64,000 nt of DNA from Kribbella steppae. GTDB lineage: Bacteria; Actinomycetota; Actinomycetes; Propionibacteriales; Kribbellaceae. A program made the position numbers and the translations under genes. Below, in pieces: positions 37,828 to 49,416 of the stretch. The stretch lies in contig NZ_SLWN01000023.1 in the NCBI RefSeq assembly GCF_004342025.1, positions 1 through 64,000 of the forward strand, in the 5' to 3' direction. The first letter of the stretch is position 1; each line of letters opens with the position of its first letter. Below the pieces are notes generated by a model, which saw only the letters and a list, made by a program, of their open reading frames with translations, was not told the origin of the DNA and did no database searches.

Positions 37828-39153
37828 ATGACGGATCTCCCGGCCTACCTGCGGCCTTTCGTCCTGGGAGTCTTGGACGGACCAGACGTGCGGGTCGACC
37901 GGCTCGGCGAGATCGACTTCTACCGCCCGGCCGGAACGGCCCGGACCGGCGCGATTCTTTTTGTGCACGGGGGTCCCGTACCTGCCGAGCTCGCGGCGAC
38001 GCCGCGGGACTGGCCGGTGTTCAAGGGGTATGCAACCGCTGCTGCCCGGCGTGGCGCAGTGGCTGCTGTCGTCGACCACAGCCTGATTCGCGGCTTCGAC
38101 CAGTTGGTCACCGCCGCGGACGAGGTGGAGGCTGCGGTCGGCCTGCTGCGATCCGATCCACGTGTCGACCCCGATCGGGTCGCCCTGTGGTTCTTCTCCG
38201 GCGCCGGCCTGCTGGCGGGGGAGTGGCTGGACAGCCGCCCCGACTGGCTGCGTTGTGTCGCCCTGACCTACCCCCTGCTCGCCACCCCGCCCGGTGTCGA
38301 AGAACTGGTTAATGCCGCCGAAGTGATCGGCAAACACAAGGATCTGCCGGTACTGCTGACCCGAGCCGGACTCGAGCACGAGGAGCTCGCCGGTCCGGTC
38401 GCGGAGTTCGTCTCCGCCGGTGGCACCGCGCTGGACATCATCGACGTACCGAAAGGGCACCACGGGTTCGACATGCTCGACCACACCGAAGAATCACGCG
38501 CCGCCGTCACCAAGGCTCTGGACTGGGCGATCGCCCACCTGGGCGAGGAGCCGGACGGCCAGGACAAACTCCTCGTTCCCCCTCCACCGGCCAAATCCTC
38601 CACCCGGCGTACGACGTCCGCAGCCAAGCCCGCTGTGGCGGTGAAGCAGACCAAGGCACCCGCCGAGCCCGCCAGCCGGCCGGTGCCCGCCACTCCTGCA
38701 GCTCCTACGGCTCGCCCAACTCCTACGGCTCCTACAGCTCCTGCCGACCCCACTCCCACTCCTGCCGTCGCTCCGGCGGCGACGCCGCTCGCCACCGTCG
38801 CGGCCGCCACGGTCGCGGCTGCCACCACAGACACCCCGGCCTCCCGTGCGGTCGCCCGGGAGCACTCGGCGTACGCCGCGCACGATCTGGAGGGGTTCCT
38901 GGCGATGTACTCGCCGACCGCCCGGATCGTGCTGGCCGACGGCACGGAGCTGAAGGGCCGCCGGTTCCTGCGTGAGTACTACCGGCCACGCTTCGACGCC
39001 GGCCGGTGCAAGACCGAGGTCGTGCAGAAGTTGATGCTCGGCGAGTGGGTGGTCGAGCACATCCAGGCCTTCGACACCGGCGAGCCGACCCCGATGATCG
39101 CCGTCTACCGCGTCACCGACGGATTGATCGCCGAAGTCCAGTTCCGTGTCTGA
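37828..39153 (+). CDS. Alpha/beta-hydrolase fused to SnoaL-like domain
   Basis: The 441-residue protein joins a dienelactone-hydrolase-like alpha/beta hydrolase (about 1-250) to an NTF2/SnoaL-like domain (about 335-441; HDLEGFLAMYSPTARIVLADG...). The two are separated by an ~85-residue Pro/Ala/Thr linker. In the hydrolase, the oxyanion HGG, a nucleophile elbow of unusual form (WFFSGAG) and a C-terminal KGHHGFD His are visible. ATG at 37828 lacks a ribosome site; CAAGAT 6 nt upstream could be a leaderless -10. An ATG at 37810 is an alternative. Substrate unknown. Confidence 0.72.
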   Translation: MTDLPAYLRPFVLGVLDGPDVRVDRLGEIDFYRPAGTARTGAILFVHGGPVPAELAATPRDWPVFKGYATAAARRGAVAAVVDHSLIRGFDQLVTAADEVEAAVGLLRSDPRVDPDRVALWFFSGAGLLAGEWLDSRPDWLRCVALTYPLLATPPGVEELVNAAEVIGKHKDLPVLLTRAGLEHEELAGPVAEFVSAGGTALDIIDVPKGHHGFDMLDHTEESRAAVTKALDWAIAHLGEEPDGQDKLLVPPPPAKSSTRRTTSAAKPAVAVKQTKAPAEPASRPVPATPAAPTARPTPTAPTAPADPTPTPAVAPAATPLATVAAATVAAATTDTPASRAVAREHSAYAAHDLEGFLAMYSPTARIVLADGTELKGRRFLREYYRPRFDAGRCKTEVVQKLMLGEWVVEHIQAFDTGEPTPMIAVYRVTDGLIAEVQFRV

Positions 39154-39910
39154 GGAAGACCCCATCGATCACCTGGCCGAGTTCGAGCGGACGGCCGCGG
39201 AGTTCGCGGCCGTTCTCGATCGCGTCGACCCATCCACGGCGGTGCCCGGCTGCCCCGGCTGGACCGTGGCCGACCTGGCCCTGCACATCGGTTCCGGCCA
39301 GCGCTGGGCCGCTTCCATCCTGCTCAGCGGCACCGGCCAGCGGGTCCCCGAAGTCCTGCGTACGACGATCTCGTGGGCCGACTGGTATGGCGGCACGACC
39401 GCTGCACTGGCAGCCGCGATCCGGGCCGTCGACCCGGACGAGCCGTGCTGGAACTTCGCACCGGTGGAACAGCGCGCCGGATTCTGGTCCCGTCGGCGCC
39501 TGCATGAGACGGTGATCCACCTCGTGGACGCCGTCCAGGCCGAGGCCGGTCCGGATCAACGGTCGGCCAGTGGTCTTACCGTCGTACCTGCGGAGGTCGC
39601 GGCCGACGGGGTCGACGAGGTGTTCGGGGTGTTCCTGCCCCGGATGCTGGCCCGCGGGTTCGCGCCGGCGGTCACCCGGCAGGTCGGCGTACGGGCCACC
39701 GACACCGGTGACGAATGGACGCTCACGCCTGTGGCAGAAGGGGATCGACCGCAGGTCGAGCGCGGCAAAGCGACCGGTGAAGCCGTCGTCTCGGGGACGG
39801 CGGCCGAGCTCGATCTCTGTCTCTGGAAACGCTTGCCCGGCAGCGTTCTGACGGTCGAGGGAGACCCTGCGGTGGCAGCCGCTTTCCTGGCCGGCACAGT
39901 CACGCCGTAG
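39146..39910 (+). CDS. Maleylpyruvate isomerase N-terminal/DinB-like (mycothiol-dependent) protein
   Basis: The 254-residue protein has the four-helix DinB-like domain of mycothiol-dependent enzymes, with metal-ligand candidates His in ALHIGSGQRW and in RRLHETVIHLVDA, and the PGCPGWTVADL entry motif. A small C-terminal domain (about 165-254) follows, as in the mycothiol-dependent maleylpyruvate isomerase family. The particular reaction is unknown. GTG at 39146 overlaps the hydrolase gene by 8 nt, so the two are probably coupled. Confidence 0.72.
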   Translation: MSEEDPIDHLAEFERTAAEFAAVLDRVDPSTAVPGCPGWTVADLALHIGSGQRWAASILLSGTGQRVPEVLRTTISWADWYGGTTAALAAAIRAVDPDEPCWNFAPVEQRAGFWSRRRLHETVIHLVDAVQAEAGPDQRSASGLTVVPAEVAADGVDEVFGVFLPRMLARGFAPAVTRQVGVRATDTGDEWTLTPVAEGDRPQVERGKATGEAVVSGTAAELDLCLWKRLPGSVLTVEGDPAVAAAFLAGTVTP

Positions 39911-39962
39911 ACCCTGTAGACTGACTCTGCGGAAGCACCTCAGCGGCGAGCGGTTACTCATT

Positions 39963-39991
39963 TTGACCGTGCTTGAGGCAGCCGCTAGTCT
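39963..39991 (+). promoter_or_regulatory. Promoter of the rpsL operon
   Basis: TTGACC (39963-39968) and TAGTCT (39986-39991) are 17 bp apart, the best sigma70-type promoter in the window. It predicts a leader of about 195 nt before the rpsL GTG, long enough for the conserved hairpin at 40116-40143. Confidence 0.7.
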
Positions 39992-40115
39992 TAACGATCG
40001 TGCCCGGGTCATCCTGGGCCGTCATGCGTGCCCCTCGGTCGTTCGGGTCTGCGCGCGTGGCACGGGACACCTGCCGACAAGCTGGAAGATTACGGCTTCG
40101 GTACGCCCGTGCGCA

Positions 40116-40143
40116 CGCGACACACCCGACCGCGGGGGTCAGG
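40116..40143 (+). promoter_or_regulatory. Conserved leader hairpin, rpsL copy
   Basis: CGCGACACACCCGACC followed by GCGGGGGTCAGG is shared, with one change in the first 25 nt, with the leader of rpsJ (44779-44805). CCGACC can pair with GGTC(A)GG, giving a short hairpin with a 5-nt loop. It lies about 50 nt before the rpsL start. The occurrence of the same element in two separate ribosomal operons suggests a regulatory RNA or protein site. Confidence 0.6.
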
Positions 40144-40191
40144 CAACAGCAGCAGCAGAAGAAAGCCGGACGACAGAAAGAGACCTACGCG

Positions 40192-40566
40192 GTGCCCACC
40201 ATTCAGCAGCTGGTCCGCAAGGGCCGCCAGGACAAGGTGTCCAAGAACAAGACGCCCGCCCTGAAGGGTTCCCCTCAGCGTCGCGGTGTGTGCACGCGCG
40301 TTTACACCACCACGCCGAAGAAGCCGAACTCGGCTCTTCGCAAGGTTGCGCGTGTCCGCCTGACCAGCGGCATCGAGGTCACCGCGTACATTCCCGGCGT
40401 CGGCCACAACCTGCAGGAGCACTCGATCGTGCTCGTGCGTGGCGGTCGTGTGAAGGACCTTCCGGGTGTCCGGTACAAGATCATCCGCGGGTCGCTCGAC
40501 ACCCAGGGTGTGAAGAACCGCAAGCAGGCCCGCAGCCGTTACGGCGCGAAGAAGGAGAAGAGCTAA
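40192..40566 (+). CDS. rpsL: 30S ribosomal protein S12
   Basis: The 124-residue decoding-centre protein has the streptomycin-site lysines in TTPKKPNSALRK and GRVKDLPGVRYK intact, so a sensitive-type sequence is expected. The GTG at 40192 gives the standard VPTIQQLVRKGR start; the preceding sequence is AG-rich (AAAGAGA). First gene of rpsL-rpsG-fusA-tuf. Confidence 0.97.
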   Translation: MPTIQQLVRKGRQDKVSKNKTPALKGSPQRRGVCTRVYTTTPKKPNSALRKVARVRLTSGIEVTAYIPGVGHNLQEHSIVLVRGGRVKDLPGVRYKIIRGSLDTQGVKNRKQARSRYGAKKEKS

Positions 40567-41036
40567 TGCCGCGCAAGGGCCCGGCCCCGAAGCGCCCGGT
40601 CATCATCGACCCGGTCTACAGTTCGCCGCTCGTCACCCAGTTGATCTCCAAGATCCTGGTCGACGGCAAGAAGCAGATCGCGCAGAGCATCGTCTACACC
40701 GCGCTCGAGGGCACCCGCACCAAGACCGGCACCGACCCGGTCATCACCCTCAAGCGTGCGCTGGACAACGTGAAGCCGAGCATCGAGGTGAAGAGCCGCC
40801 GGGTCGGTGGCGCCACCTACCAGGTGCCGATCGAGGTCAAGCCGGGCCGCTCCACCACCCTGGCGCTGCGCTGGCTGACGACGTACTCCCGCGCCCGTCG
40901 CGAGAAGACCATGTCCGAGCGCCTGATGAACGAGATCCTGGACGCGTCGAACGGTCTGGGTGCCTCGGTCAAGCGCCGCGAGGACACGCACAAGATGGCC
41001 GAAGCCAACAAGGCTTTCGCCCACTACCGCTGGTGA
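40566..41036 (+). CDS. rpsG: 30S ribosomal protein S7
   Basis: This 156-residue protein, standard for the family, nucleates assembly of the 30S head. It begins PRKGPAPKRP and ends with the KMAEANKAFAHYRW helix characteristic of S7. The ATG overlaps the rpsL TAA by 1 nt, indicating coupled translation. Confidence 0.97.
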   Translation: MPRKGPAPKRPVIIDPVYSSPLVTQLISKILVDGKKQIAQSIVYTALEGTRTKTGTDPVITLKRALDNVKPSIEVKSRRVGGATYQVPIEVKPGRSTTLALRWLTTYSRARREKTMSERLMNEILDASNGLGASVKRREDTHKMAEANKAFAHYRW

Positions 41037-41107
41037 TCCGGGGTCCGATCCGGACCCCAGCGTTCACCCCTTTGACGCAGTACAGAATCGAGAGGTAGAC
41101 CACCGAG

Positions 41108-43219
<2,112 letters not shown>

Positions 43220-43293
43220 TCTCTCGCTCCTGACCAACACCCCCAAAGCGCGTCGGCGTACGGCGTAGTCAACATTTATCTAGGAGGGCCCCA

Positions 43294-44487
<1,194 letters not shown>

Positions 44488-44493
44488 TCACAC

Positions 44494-44535
44494 GAGGTCC
44501 GCGAGGGCTCGCAACCCTGAGCCCCCGCGGACCTC
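44494..44535 (+). terminator. tuf terminator, first stem
   Basis: GAGGTCCGCGAGGGCTC (44494-44510) pairs with GAGCCCCCGCGGACCTC (44519-44535), with one mismatch in 17 and an 8-nt loop, starting 7 nt after the tuf stop. Confidence 0.85.
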
Positions 44536-44542
44536 TGCTTTG

Positions 44543-44578
44543 CGCCTGATCCGGCGCTCAGGTGGGCCGGATCAGGCG
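44543..44578 (+). terminator. tuf terminator, second stem
   Basis: CGCCTGATCCGGC (44543-44555) and GCCGGATCAGGCG (44566-44578) form a perfect 13-bp stem immediately after the first terminator. Together they should separate the str and S10 operons completely. Confidence 0.8.
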
Positions 44579-44846
44579 TGAGGCCACCCGATTGGCGTTT
44601 CGATGCCGATCTAGGGCACAATATTCAGGTTGCTCAGGCGAGGCCGCCGGGGCGCGCCCCAGACCATCTGGTCTGGCTGGTGCGCCGGACCGGAGACCAT
44701 GCCGAGGTTCCGGTCCGAGACCGGGCCCCGATCACCATTCCAGGTCGATGAAGCGGTGAGTCGCGCGCGTTCCGCGTCCGCGACACACCCGACCTCGGGG
44801 GTCGGAGCAACGCAACGAAGACGATAGAGAAGGACGAAGCGAAGCG
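44579..44846 (+). promoter_or_regulatory. S10 operon promoter and structured leader
   Basis: No gene is seen between the tuf terminators and rpsJ. A promoter is likely near TTGGCG (44592-44597) and the TAGGGCACAATATT stretch (from 44612), though boxes are imperfect. Downstream the leader has hairpins CCAGACC/GGTCTGG (44659-44676) and CGGACCGG/CCGGTCCG (44686-44693, 44710-44717) before the conserved motif at 44779-44805. Such a ~220-nt structured leader suggests feedback control of the S10 operon. Confidence 0.5.
44779..44805 (+). promoter_or_regulatory. Conserved leader hairpin, rpsJ copy
   Basis: CGCGACACACCCGACC followed by TCGGGGGTCGG repeats the motif found before rpsL (40116-40143). Here CCGACC pairs perfectly with GGTCGG around a 5-nt loop. 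It lies about 40 nt before the rpsJ start, a similar distance to that in the rpsL leader. Confidence 0.6.
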
Positions 44847-45155
44847 ATGGCGGGACAAAAGATCCGCATCCGGCTGAAGGCCTACGACCACGAGGTCATC
44901 GACAGTTCGGCGCGCAAGATTGTCGACACGGTGACGCGTACTGGTGCGAAGGTTGCTGGCCCGGTGCCGTTGCCGACGGAAAAGAACGTGTTCTGCGTCA
45001 TCCGCTCGCCGCACAAGTACAAGGACAGCCGCGAGCACTTCGAGATGCGCACCCACAAGCGGCTCATCGACATCATCGACCCCACGCCGAAGACCGTCGA
45101 CTCGCTGATGCGGCTCGACCTGCCGGCCGGTGTCGACATCGAGATCAAGCTCTGA
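44847..45155 (+). CDS. rpsJ: 30S ribosomal protein S10
   Basis: The 102-residue protein (normal length) has the S10 core KIRIRLKAYDHEVIDSSARKIV and the C-terminal LMRLDLPAGVDIEIKL. S10 belongs to the 30S head and also serves in NusB-dependent antitermination. First gene of the S10 operon. GAAGCGAAGCG precedes the ATG. Confidence 0.97.
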   Translation: MAGQKIRIRLKAYDHEVIDSSARKIVDTVTRTGAKVAGPVPLPTEKNVFCVIRSPHKYKDSREHFEMRTHKRLIDIIDPTPKTVDSLMRLDLPAGVDIEIKL

Positions 45156-45171
45156 GGGACGCGAACAACCA

Positions 45172-45828
45172 ATGAGCAAGCTAAAGAACACGCGCGGTCT
45201 GCTGGGCACCAAGCTCGGCATGACCCAGACCTGGGACGAGAACAACCGCGTCGTCCCCGTGACCGTGATCCAGGCCGGCCCGTGCGTCGTGACCGAGGTT
45301 CGCACCTCGGACAGCCACGGGTACGACGGCGTCCAGATCGCGTTCGGCGACATCGACCCCCGCAAGGTGAACAGCCCCATGCGCGGCCACTTCGACAAGG
45401 CCGGGGTGACGCCGCGGCGCCACCTGCTGGAGCTGCGTACCGCCGACGCGAGCGAGTACACGCTGGGCCAGGAGATCAAGGCCGAGGCGTTCGCCGCTGG
45501 TGAGCTGGTCGACGTCTCCGCCACCAGCAAGGGCAAGGGCTTCGCCGGTGTGATGAAGCGGCACGGCTTCCACGGCCTCCGCGCCACCCACGGTGTGCAC
45601 AAGAAGCACCGCTCGCCGGGTTCGATCGGCGGCTGCGCCACCCCGGGCCGGGTCTTCAAGGGCCTGCGGATGGCCGGCCGGATGGGCAACGAGAACGTCA
45701 CCACGCAGAACGTGTCGGTCCACGCGATCGACACCGAGCGCGGCCTGATCCTGCTCAAGGGCGCCGTCCCCGGTCCGAAGGGCGGCCTCGTGCTGATCCG
45801 CAACGCCGCGAAGGGAGCTGCCAAGTGA
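45172..45828 (+). CDS. rplC: 50S ribosomal protein L3
   Basis: This 218-residue protein is an early 23S rRNA-binding protein near the peptidyl-transferase centre. It starts LLGTKLGMTQTWDENN and contains the extended loop GFHGLRATHGVHKKHRSPGSIG. ATG at 45172 follows rpsJ by 16 nt; the stop overlaps rplD (GTGA). Confidence 0.97.
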   Translation: MSKLKNTRGLLGTKLGMTQTWDENNRVVPVTVIQAGPCVVTEVRTSDSHGYDGVQIAFGDIDPRKVNSPMRGHFDKAGVTPRRHLLELRTADASEYTLGQEIKAEAFAAGELVDVSATSKGKGFAGVMKRHGFHGLRATHGVHKKHRSPGSIGGCATPGRVFKGLRMAGRMGNENVTTQNVSVHAIDTERGLILLKGAVPGPKGGLVLIRNAAKGAAK

Positions 45829-46517
45829 GCACCGTCGACGTCGTCGTCGTGAAGGGCGACAAGGTCAGCAAGAAGGGCTCCGCCGAGCTTCCGGCCGAGC
45901 TGTTCGACGTCCAGGTCAACATTCCGTTGATCCACCAGGTCGTGGTGGCCCAGCTGGCCGCGGCCCGTCAGGGCACGCACAAGGTCAAGCGCCGGGGCGA
46001 GGTGTCCGGTGGTGGCGCCAAGCCGTACCGCCAGAAGGGCACCGGTCGCGCCCGGCAGGGTTCGATCCGCGCGCCGCAGTTCACCGGCGGTGGCGTGGTC
46101 CACGGCCCGACGCCGCGCGACTACAGCCAGCGGACCCCGAAGAAGATGATCGCCGCCGCGCTCCGCGGTGCGCTCTCGGACCGGGCCCGCGACGGCCAGG
46201 TGTTCGTGGTCGAGAAGTTCATCGACGGTGACAAGCCGTCGACCAAGACCGCGCTCAAGGTGCTGTCCGAGGTGACCGACCCGGGTAAGGCCCTGGTCGT
46301 CGTCGAGCGCGCCGACGAGCTCAGCTGGCTGAGCCTGCGCAACGTGCAGCACGTGCATCTGATCGCCGCCGACCAGTTGAACGCGTACGACGTACTGGTC
46401 AGCGACGCGGTCGTGTTCACCCAGAGTGCGCTCGAGGCGTTCGTCGCCGGCGCGCCGAAGGGCAAGTCCGTGAAGGCTGTCGCGACGTCGACCGAAGCCG
46501 AGGAGGTAGAAGCATGA
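45825..46517 (+). CDS. rplD: 50S ribosomal protein L4
   Basis: The 230-residue protein has the L4 exit-tunnel loop (KVKRRGEVSGGGAKPYRQKGTGRARQG) and the globular domain ending in a short acidic tail. L4 is the autogenous S10-operon regulator in E. coli; whether it acts on this leader is unknown. GTG start overlapping rplC. Confidence 0.97.
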   Translation: MSTVDVVVVKGDKVSKKGSAELPAELFDVQVNIPLIHQVVVAQLAAARQGTHKVKRRGEVSGGGAKPYRQKGTGRARQGSIRAPQFTGGGVVHGPTPRDYSQRTPKKMIAAALRGALSDRARDGQVFVVEKFIDGDKPSTKTALKVLSEVTDPGKALVVVERADELSWLSLRNVQHVHLIAADQLNAYDVLVSDAVVFTQSALEAFVAGAPKGKSVKAVATSTEAEEVEA

Positions 46518-46819
46518 GCCACGGAGTCAACAAGGATCCGCGCGACGTGCTGCTGCGGCCGGTCGTGAGCGAGAAGAGCTACGGCCTGCTGGACGAGCAG
46601 AAGTACACGTTCGAGGTCGAGCCGAGCGCCAACAAGACCGAGATCAAGCTCGCGGTCGAGAAGGTGTTCAAGGTCAAGGTCAGCGACGTCAACACCATCA
46701 ACCGCAAGGGCAAGCGCCGCCGGACCCGGTCCGGCTGGGGCAAGCGCCCGGACACCAAGCGGGCGATCGTGACCCTCAAGGGTGACGACCGCATCGACAT
46801 CTTCGGAGGCCAGTCGTAA
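46514..46819 (+). CDS. rplW: 50S ribosomal protein L23
   Basis: The 101-residue protein sits at the tunnel exit and docks trigger factor and SRP. Motifs DVLLRPVVSEKSYGLL and INRKGKRRRTRSGWGKRPDTKRAIVTL are typical. ATG overlaps the rplD stop (ATGA), and its own stop overlaps rplB. Confidence 0.97.
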   Translation: MSHGVNKDPRDVLLRPVVSEKSYGLLDEQKYTFEVEPSANKTEIKLAVEKVFKVKVSDVNTINRKGKRRRTRSGWGKRPDTKRAIVTLKGDDRIDIFGGQS

Positions 46820-47652
46820 TGGGTATCCGCAAATACAAGCCGACGACGCCGGGCCGCCGTGGCTCGAGCGTGGCCGACTTCGTCGAGCTCACCCGTTCGA
46901 CCCCGGAGAAGTCGCTGCTGCGTCCGCTCCCGAAGAAGGGCGGCCGGAACAACTCCGGCAAGATCACCACCCGGCACCAGGGCGGCGGTCACAAGCGGGC
47001 GTACCGGCTGATCGACTTCAAGCGGTACGACAAGGACGGCGTCCCGGCGAAGGTGGCCGAGATCGAGTACGACCCGAACCGCACCGCGCGGATCGCGCTG
47101 CTGCACTACGTCGACGGCGAGAAGCGCTACATCCTCGCGCCGGCGAACCTGAAGCAGGGCACGATCGTCGAGAACGGCCCGGCCGCCGACATCAAGGTCG
47201 GCAACAACCTGCCGCTGCGCAACATCCCGGTCGGCTCCACGGTGCACGCCGTCGAGCTGCGCCCGGGTGGCGGCGCCAAGATGGGCCGCTCGGCCGGTGC
47301 CAGCATTCAGCTGGTCGCGAAGGAGGGCCGGATGGCCACCCTGCGGATGCCGTCCGGCGAGGTCCGGATGGTCGACGTGCGCTGCCGCGCCACCCTCGGT
47401 GAGGTCGGCAACGGCGAGCAGTCGAACATCAACTGGGGCAAGGCGGGCCGGATGCGCTGGAAGGGCAAGCGCCCGACCGTTCGCGGTGTCGCGATGAACC
47501 CGGTCGACCACCCGCACGGTGGTGGTGAGGGCAAGACCTCGGGTGGACGCCACCCGGTGTCCCCGTGGGGCAAGCCTGAGGGGCGTACCCGCACCCGCAA
47601 GGAAAGCGACCGCATGATCGTCCGGCGCCGCAAGGCCGGCAAGAAGCGCTGA
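46819..47652 (+). CDS. rplB: 50S ribosomal protein L2
   Basis: The 277-residue protein, usual length, is needed for subunit joining and peptidyl transfer. The C-terminal MNPVDHPHGGGEGKTSGGRHPVSPWGKP region includes the conserved His implicated in function. ATG overlaps the rplW stop by 1 nt. Confidence 0.97.
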   Translation: MGIRKYKPTTPGRRGSSVADFVELTRSTPEKSLLRPLPKKGGRNNSGKITTRHQGGGHKRAYRLIDFKRYDKDGVPAKVAEIEYDPNRTARIALLHYVDGEKRYILAPANLKQGTIVENGPAADIKVGNNLPLRNIPVGSTVHAVELRPGGGAKMGRSAGASIQLVAKEGRMATLRMPSGEVRMVDVRCRATLGEVGNGEQSNINWGKAGRMRWKGKRPTVRGVAMNPVDHPHGGGEGKTSGGRHPVSPWGKPEGRTRTRKESDRMIVRRRKAGKKR

Positions 47653-47666
47653 TAGGAGCCGGCCAG

Positions 47667-47948
47667 ATGCCACGCAGTCTGAAGAAGGGCCCGTTCGTCG
47701 ACCACCACCTGATGAAGAAGGTGGAGGTGCAGAACGAGAAGGGCACCAAGAACGTCATCAAGACCTGGTCCCGCCGATCGATGATCGTGCCGGACATGAT
47801 CGGTCACACGCTGGCGGTGCACGACGGCCGCAAGCACGTGCCCGTGTTCGTGACGGATGCGATGGTCGGGCACAAGCTCGGCGAGTTCGCTCCGACCCGG
47901 ACGTTCAAGGGTCACGAGAAGGACGACCGGAAGTCACGGCGTCGCTGA
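47667..47948 (+). CDS. rpsS: 30S ribosomal protein S19
   Basis: The 93-residue 30S-head protein has the signature SRRSMIVPDMIGHTLAVHDGRKHVPVFVTDAMVGHKLGEFAPTRTF. GGAG precedes the ATG; it is 14 bp from rplB. Confidence 0.97.
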   Translation: MPRSLKKGPFVDHHLMKKVEVQNEKGTKNVIKTWSRRSMIVPDMIGHTLAVHDGRKHVPVFVTDAMVGHKLGEFAPTRTFKGHEKDDRKSRRR

Positions 47949-47998
47949 CCCCTGGTCAGTGACGAAGCGAAAGCAACCTACGGAGAGATTCGAACATC

Positions 47999-48565
47999 AT
48001 GAGCGTTCAAGAGCGTAGGGCGATCAGCGCCCGTCGCGAGAGCCTGCTGGGCGACGAGCCCGGGGCCTTCGCGGTCGCGCGCTTCGTCCGCGTGACGCCG
48101 ATGAAGGCGCGCCGCGTGGTCGACCTGGTGCGCGGTCTGGGCGTCGACGACGCACTCGCCACTCTGAAGTTCGCCCCGCAGGCCGCTGCCGCGACCGTGT
48201 ACAAGGTCGTCGACAGCGCTGCGGCGAACGCCGAGGGCACCGAGCACCTGAGCCGGGCCGACCTGGTCGTGGCGAAGGCCTTCGTGGACGAGGGTCCGAC
48301 GCTGAAGCGTCACCGCCCGCGTGCACAGGGCCGGGCCACCCGGATCGACAAGCGGACCAGCCACATCACCGTCGTGGTCGCGCCGCGGGTCGAGGAAGAG
48401 CCGCCGGCCGAGGCCAAGAAGGCGGACACCAAGAAGGCTGCCAAGAAGGCTCCGGCCAAGAAGGCCGCGGCTGAGAAGGCCACCGCCGACAAGGCGCCGG
48501 CCAAGAAGGCCACCGCCAAGAAGTCGGCTGCCAAGAAGGCCACCGCTGAGAAGAAGGAGTCCTGA
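47999..48565 (+). CDS. rplV: 50S ribosomal protein L22 with Lys/Ala-rich tail
   Basis: Residues 1-~125 are a normal L22 (RFVRVTPMKARRVVDLVRGL...RPRAQGRATRIDKRTSHITVVV), whose beta-hairpin lines the exit tunnel. The last ~55 residues are an added tail of KKA/PAKKA/AEKA repeats resembling histone H1-like sequences, and the 188-residue total far exceeds E. coli's 110. Such tails occur in several Actinobacteria; the role is unknown. GGAGAG precedes the ATG. Confidence 0.95.
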   Translation: MSVQERRAISARRESLLGDEPGAFAVARFVRVTPMKARRVVDLVRGLGVDDALATLKFAPQAAAATVYKVVDSAAANAEGTEHLSRADLVVAKAFVDEGPTLKRHRPRAQGRATRIDKRTSHITVVVAPRVEEEPPAEAKKADTKKAAKKAPAKKAAAEKATADKAPAKKATAKKSAAKKATAEKKES

Positions 48566-48567
48566 CT

Positions 48568-49413
48568 GTGGGACAGAAGGTAAACCCGCACGGGTTCCGT
48601 CTCGGCATCAGCACCGATCACAAGAGCCGCTGGTACGCCGACAAGCTGTACAAGGACTACGTGGGCGAGGACGTCAAGATCCGCCGCCTGCTGAGCAAGG
48701 GCATGGAGCGCGCCGGTATCTCCCGCGTGGAGATCGAGCGCACCCGTGACCGCGTCCGCGTCGACATCCACACCGCCCGTCCGGGCATCGTCATCGGTCG
48801 CCGCGGCGCCGAGGCGGACCGGATCCGGGGCAGCCTGGAGGAGCTCACCGGCAAGCAGGTGCAGCTGAACATCCTCGAGGTGAAGAACGCCGAGGTCGAC
48901 GCCCAGCTGGTCGCGCAGGGCGTGGCCGAGCAGCTGTCCGGCCGCGTGGCGTTCCGCCGCGCGATGCGCAAGGCGATGCAGACCACCATGCGTGGCGGCG
49001 CCCTGGGCATCCGGATCCAGTGCTCCGGCCGGCTCGGTGGCGCGGAGATGTCGCGGTCGGAGTTCTACCGTGAGGGCCGGGTGCCGCTGCACACGCTCCG
49101 CGCGGACATCGACTACGGCTTCTACGAGGCCCGCACGACCTTCGGCCGGATCGGCGTGAAGGTCTGGATCTACAAGGGTGACGTGGCCGGCTCGCGCGCC
49201 GAGCGGGAGGCGCAGGCCGCCGCCCGGGCCGCGACCCAGCAGCGCCGTCCGGCTCGCCGCGACGACCGCGGTGGCCGCAGTGACCGCGGCGACCGGGGTG
49301 GCCGTGGTGGCGACCGCCGGGACGACCGTCGGGAGCAGCGCAACGCGGCCCCGGCTGCCGAGGCGCCCGCTGCGGCCGACAAGCCCGCCGAGACGACCGG
49401 AACGGAGAGCTGA
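48568..49413 (+). CDS. rpsC: 30S ribosomal protein S3 with charged tail
   Basis: The conserved part (about 1-215) has KVNPHGFRLGI at the start, the KH domain with the GRRGAEADRIRGSLEELTGK loop, and GAEMSRSEFYREGRVPLHTLRADIDYG. The remaining ~65 residues are low-complexity RGG/DR-rich then Ala/Pro-rich. S3 is at the mRNA entry site. GTG at 48568 lies 2 nt after rplV. Confidence 0.96.
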   Translation: MGQKVNPHGFRLGISTDHKSRWYADKLYKDYVGEDVKIRRLLSKGMERAGISRVEIERTRDRVRVDIHTARPGIVIGRRGAEADRIRGSLEELTGKQVQLNILEVKNAEVDAQLVAQGVAEQLSGRVAFRRAMRKAMQTTMRGGALGIRIQCSGRLGGAEMSRSEFYREGRVPLHTLRADIDYGFYEARTTFGRIGVKVWIYKGDVAGSRAEREAQAAARAATQQRRPARRDDRGGRSDRGDRGGRGGDRRDDRREQRNAAPAAEAPAAADKPAETTGTES

Positions 49414-49416
49414 ACA

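Noticed and set aside
44562..44827. Small plus-strand frames in the S10 leader
   Set aside because: They contain the terminator and leader hairpins, lack ribosome sites and have no recognisable product.
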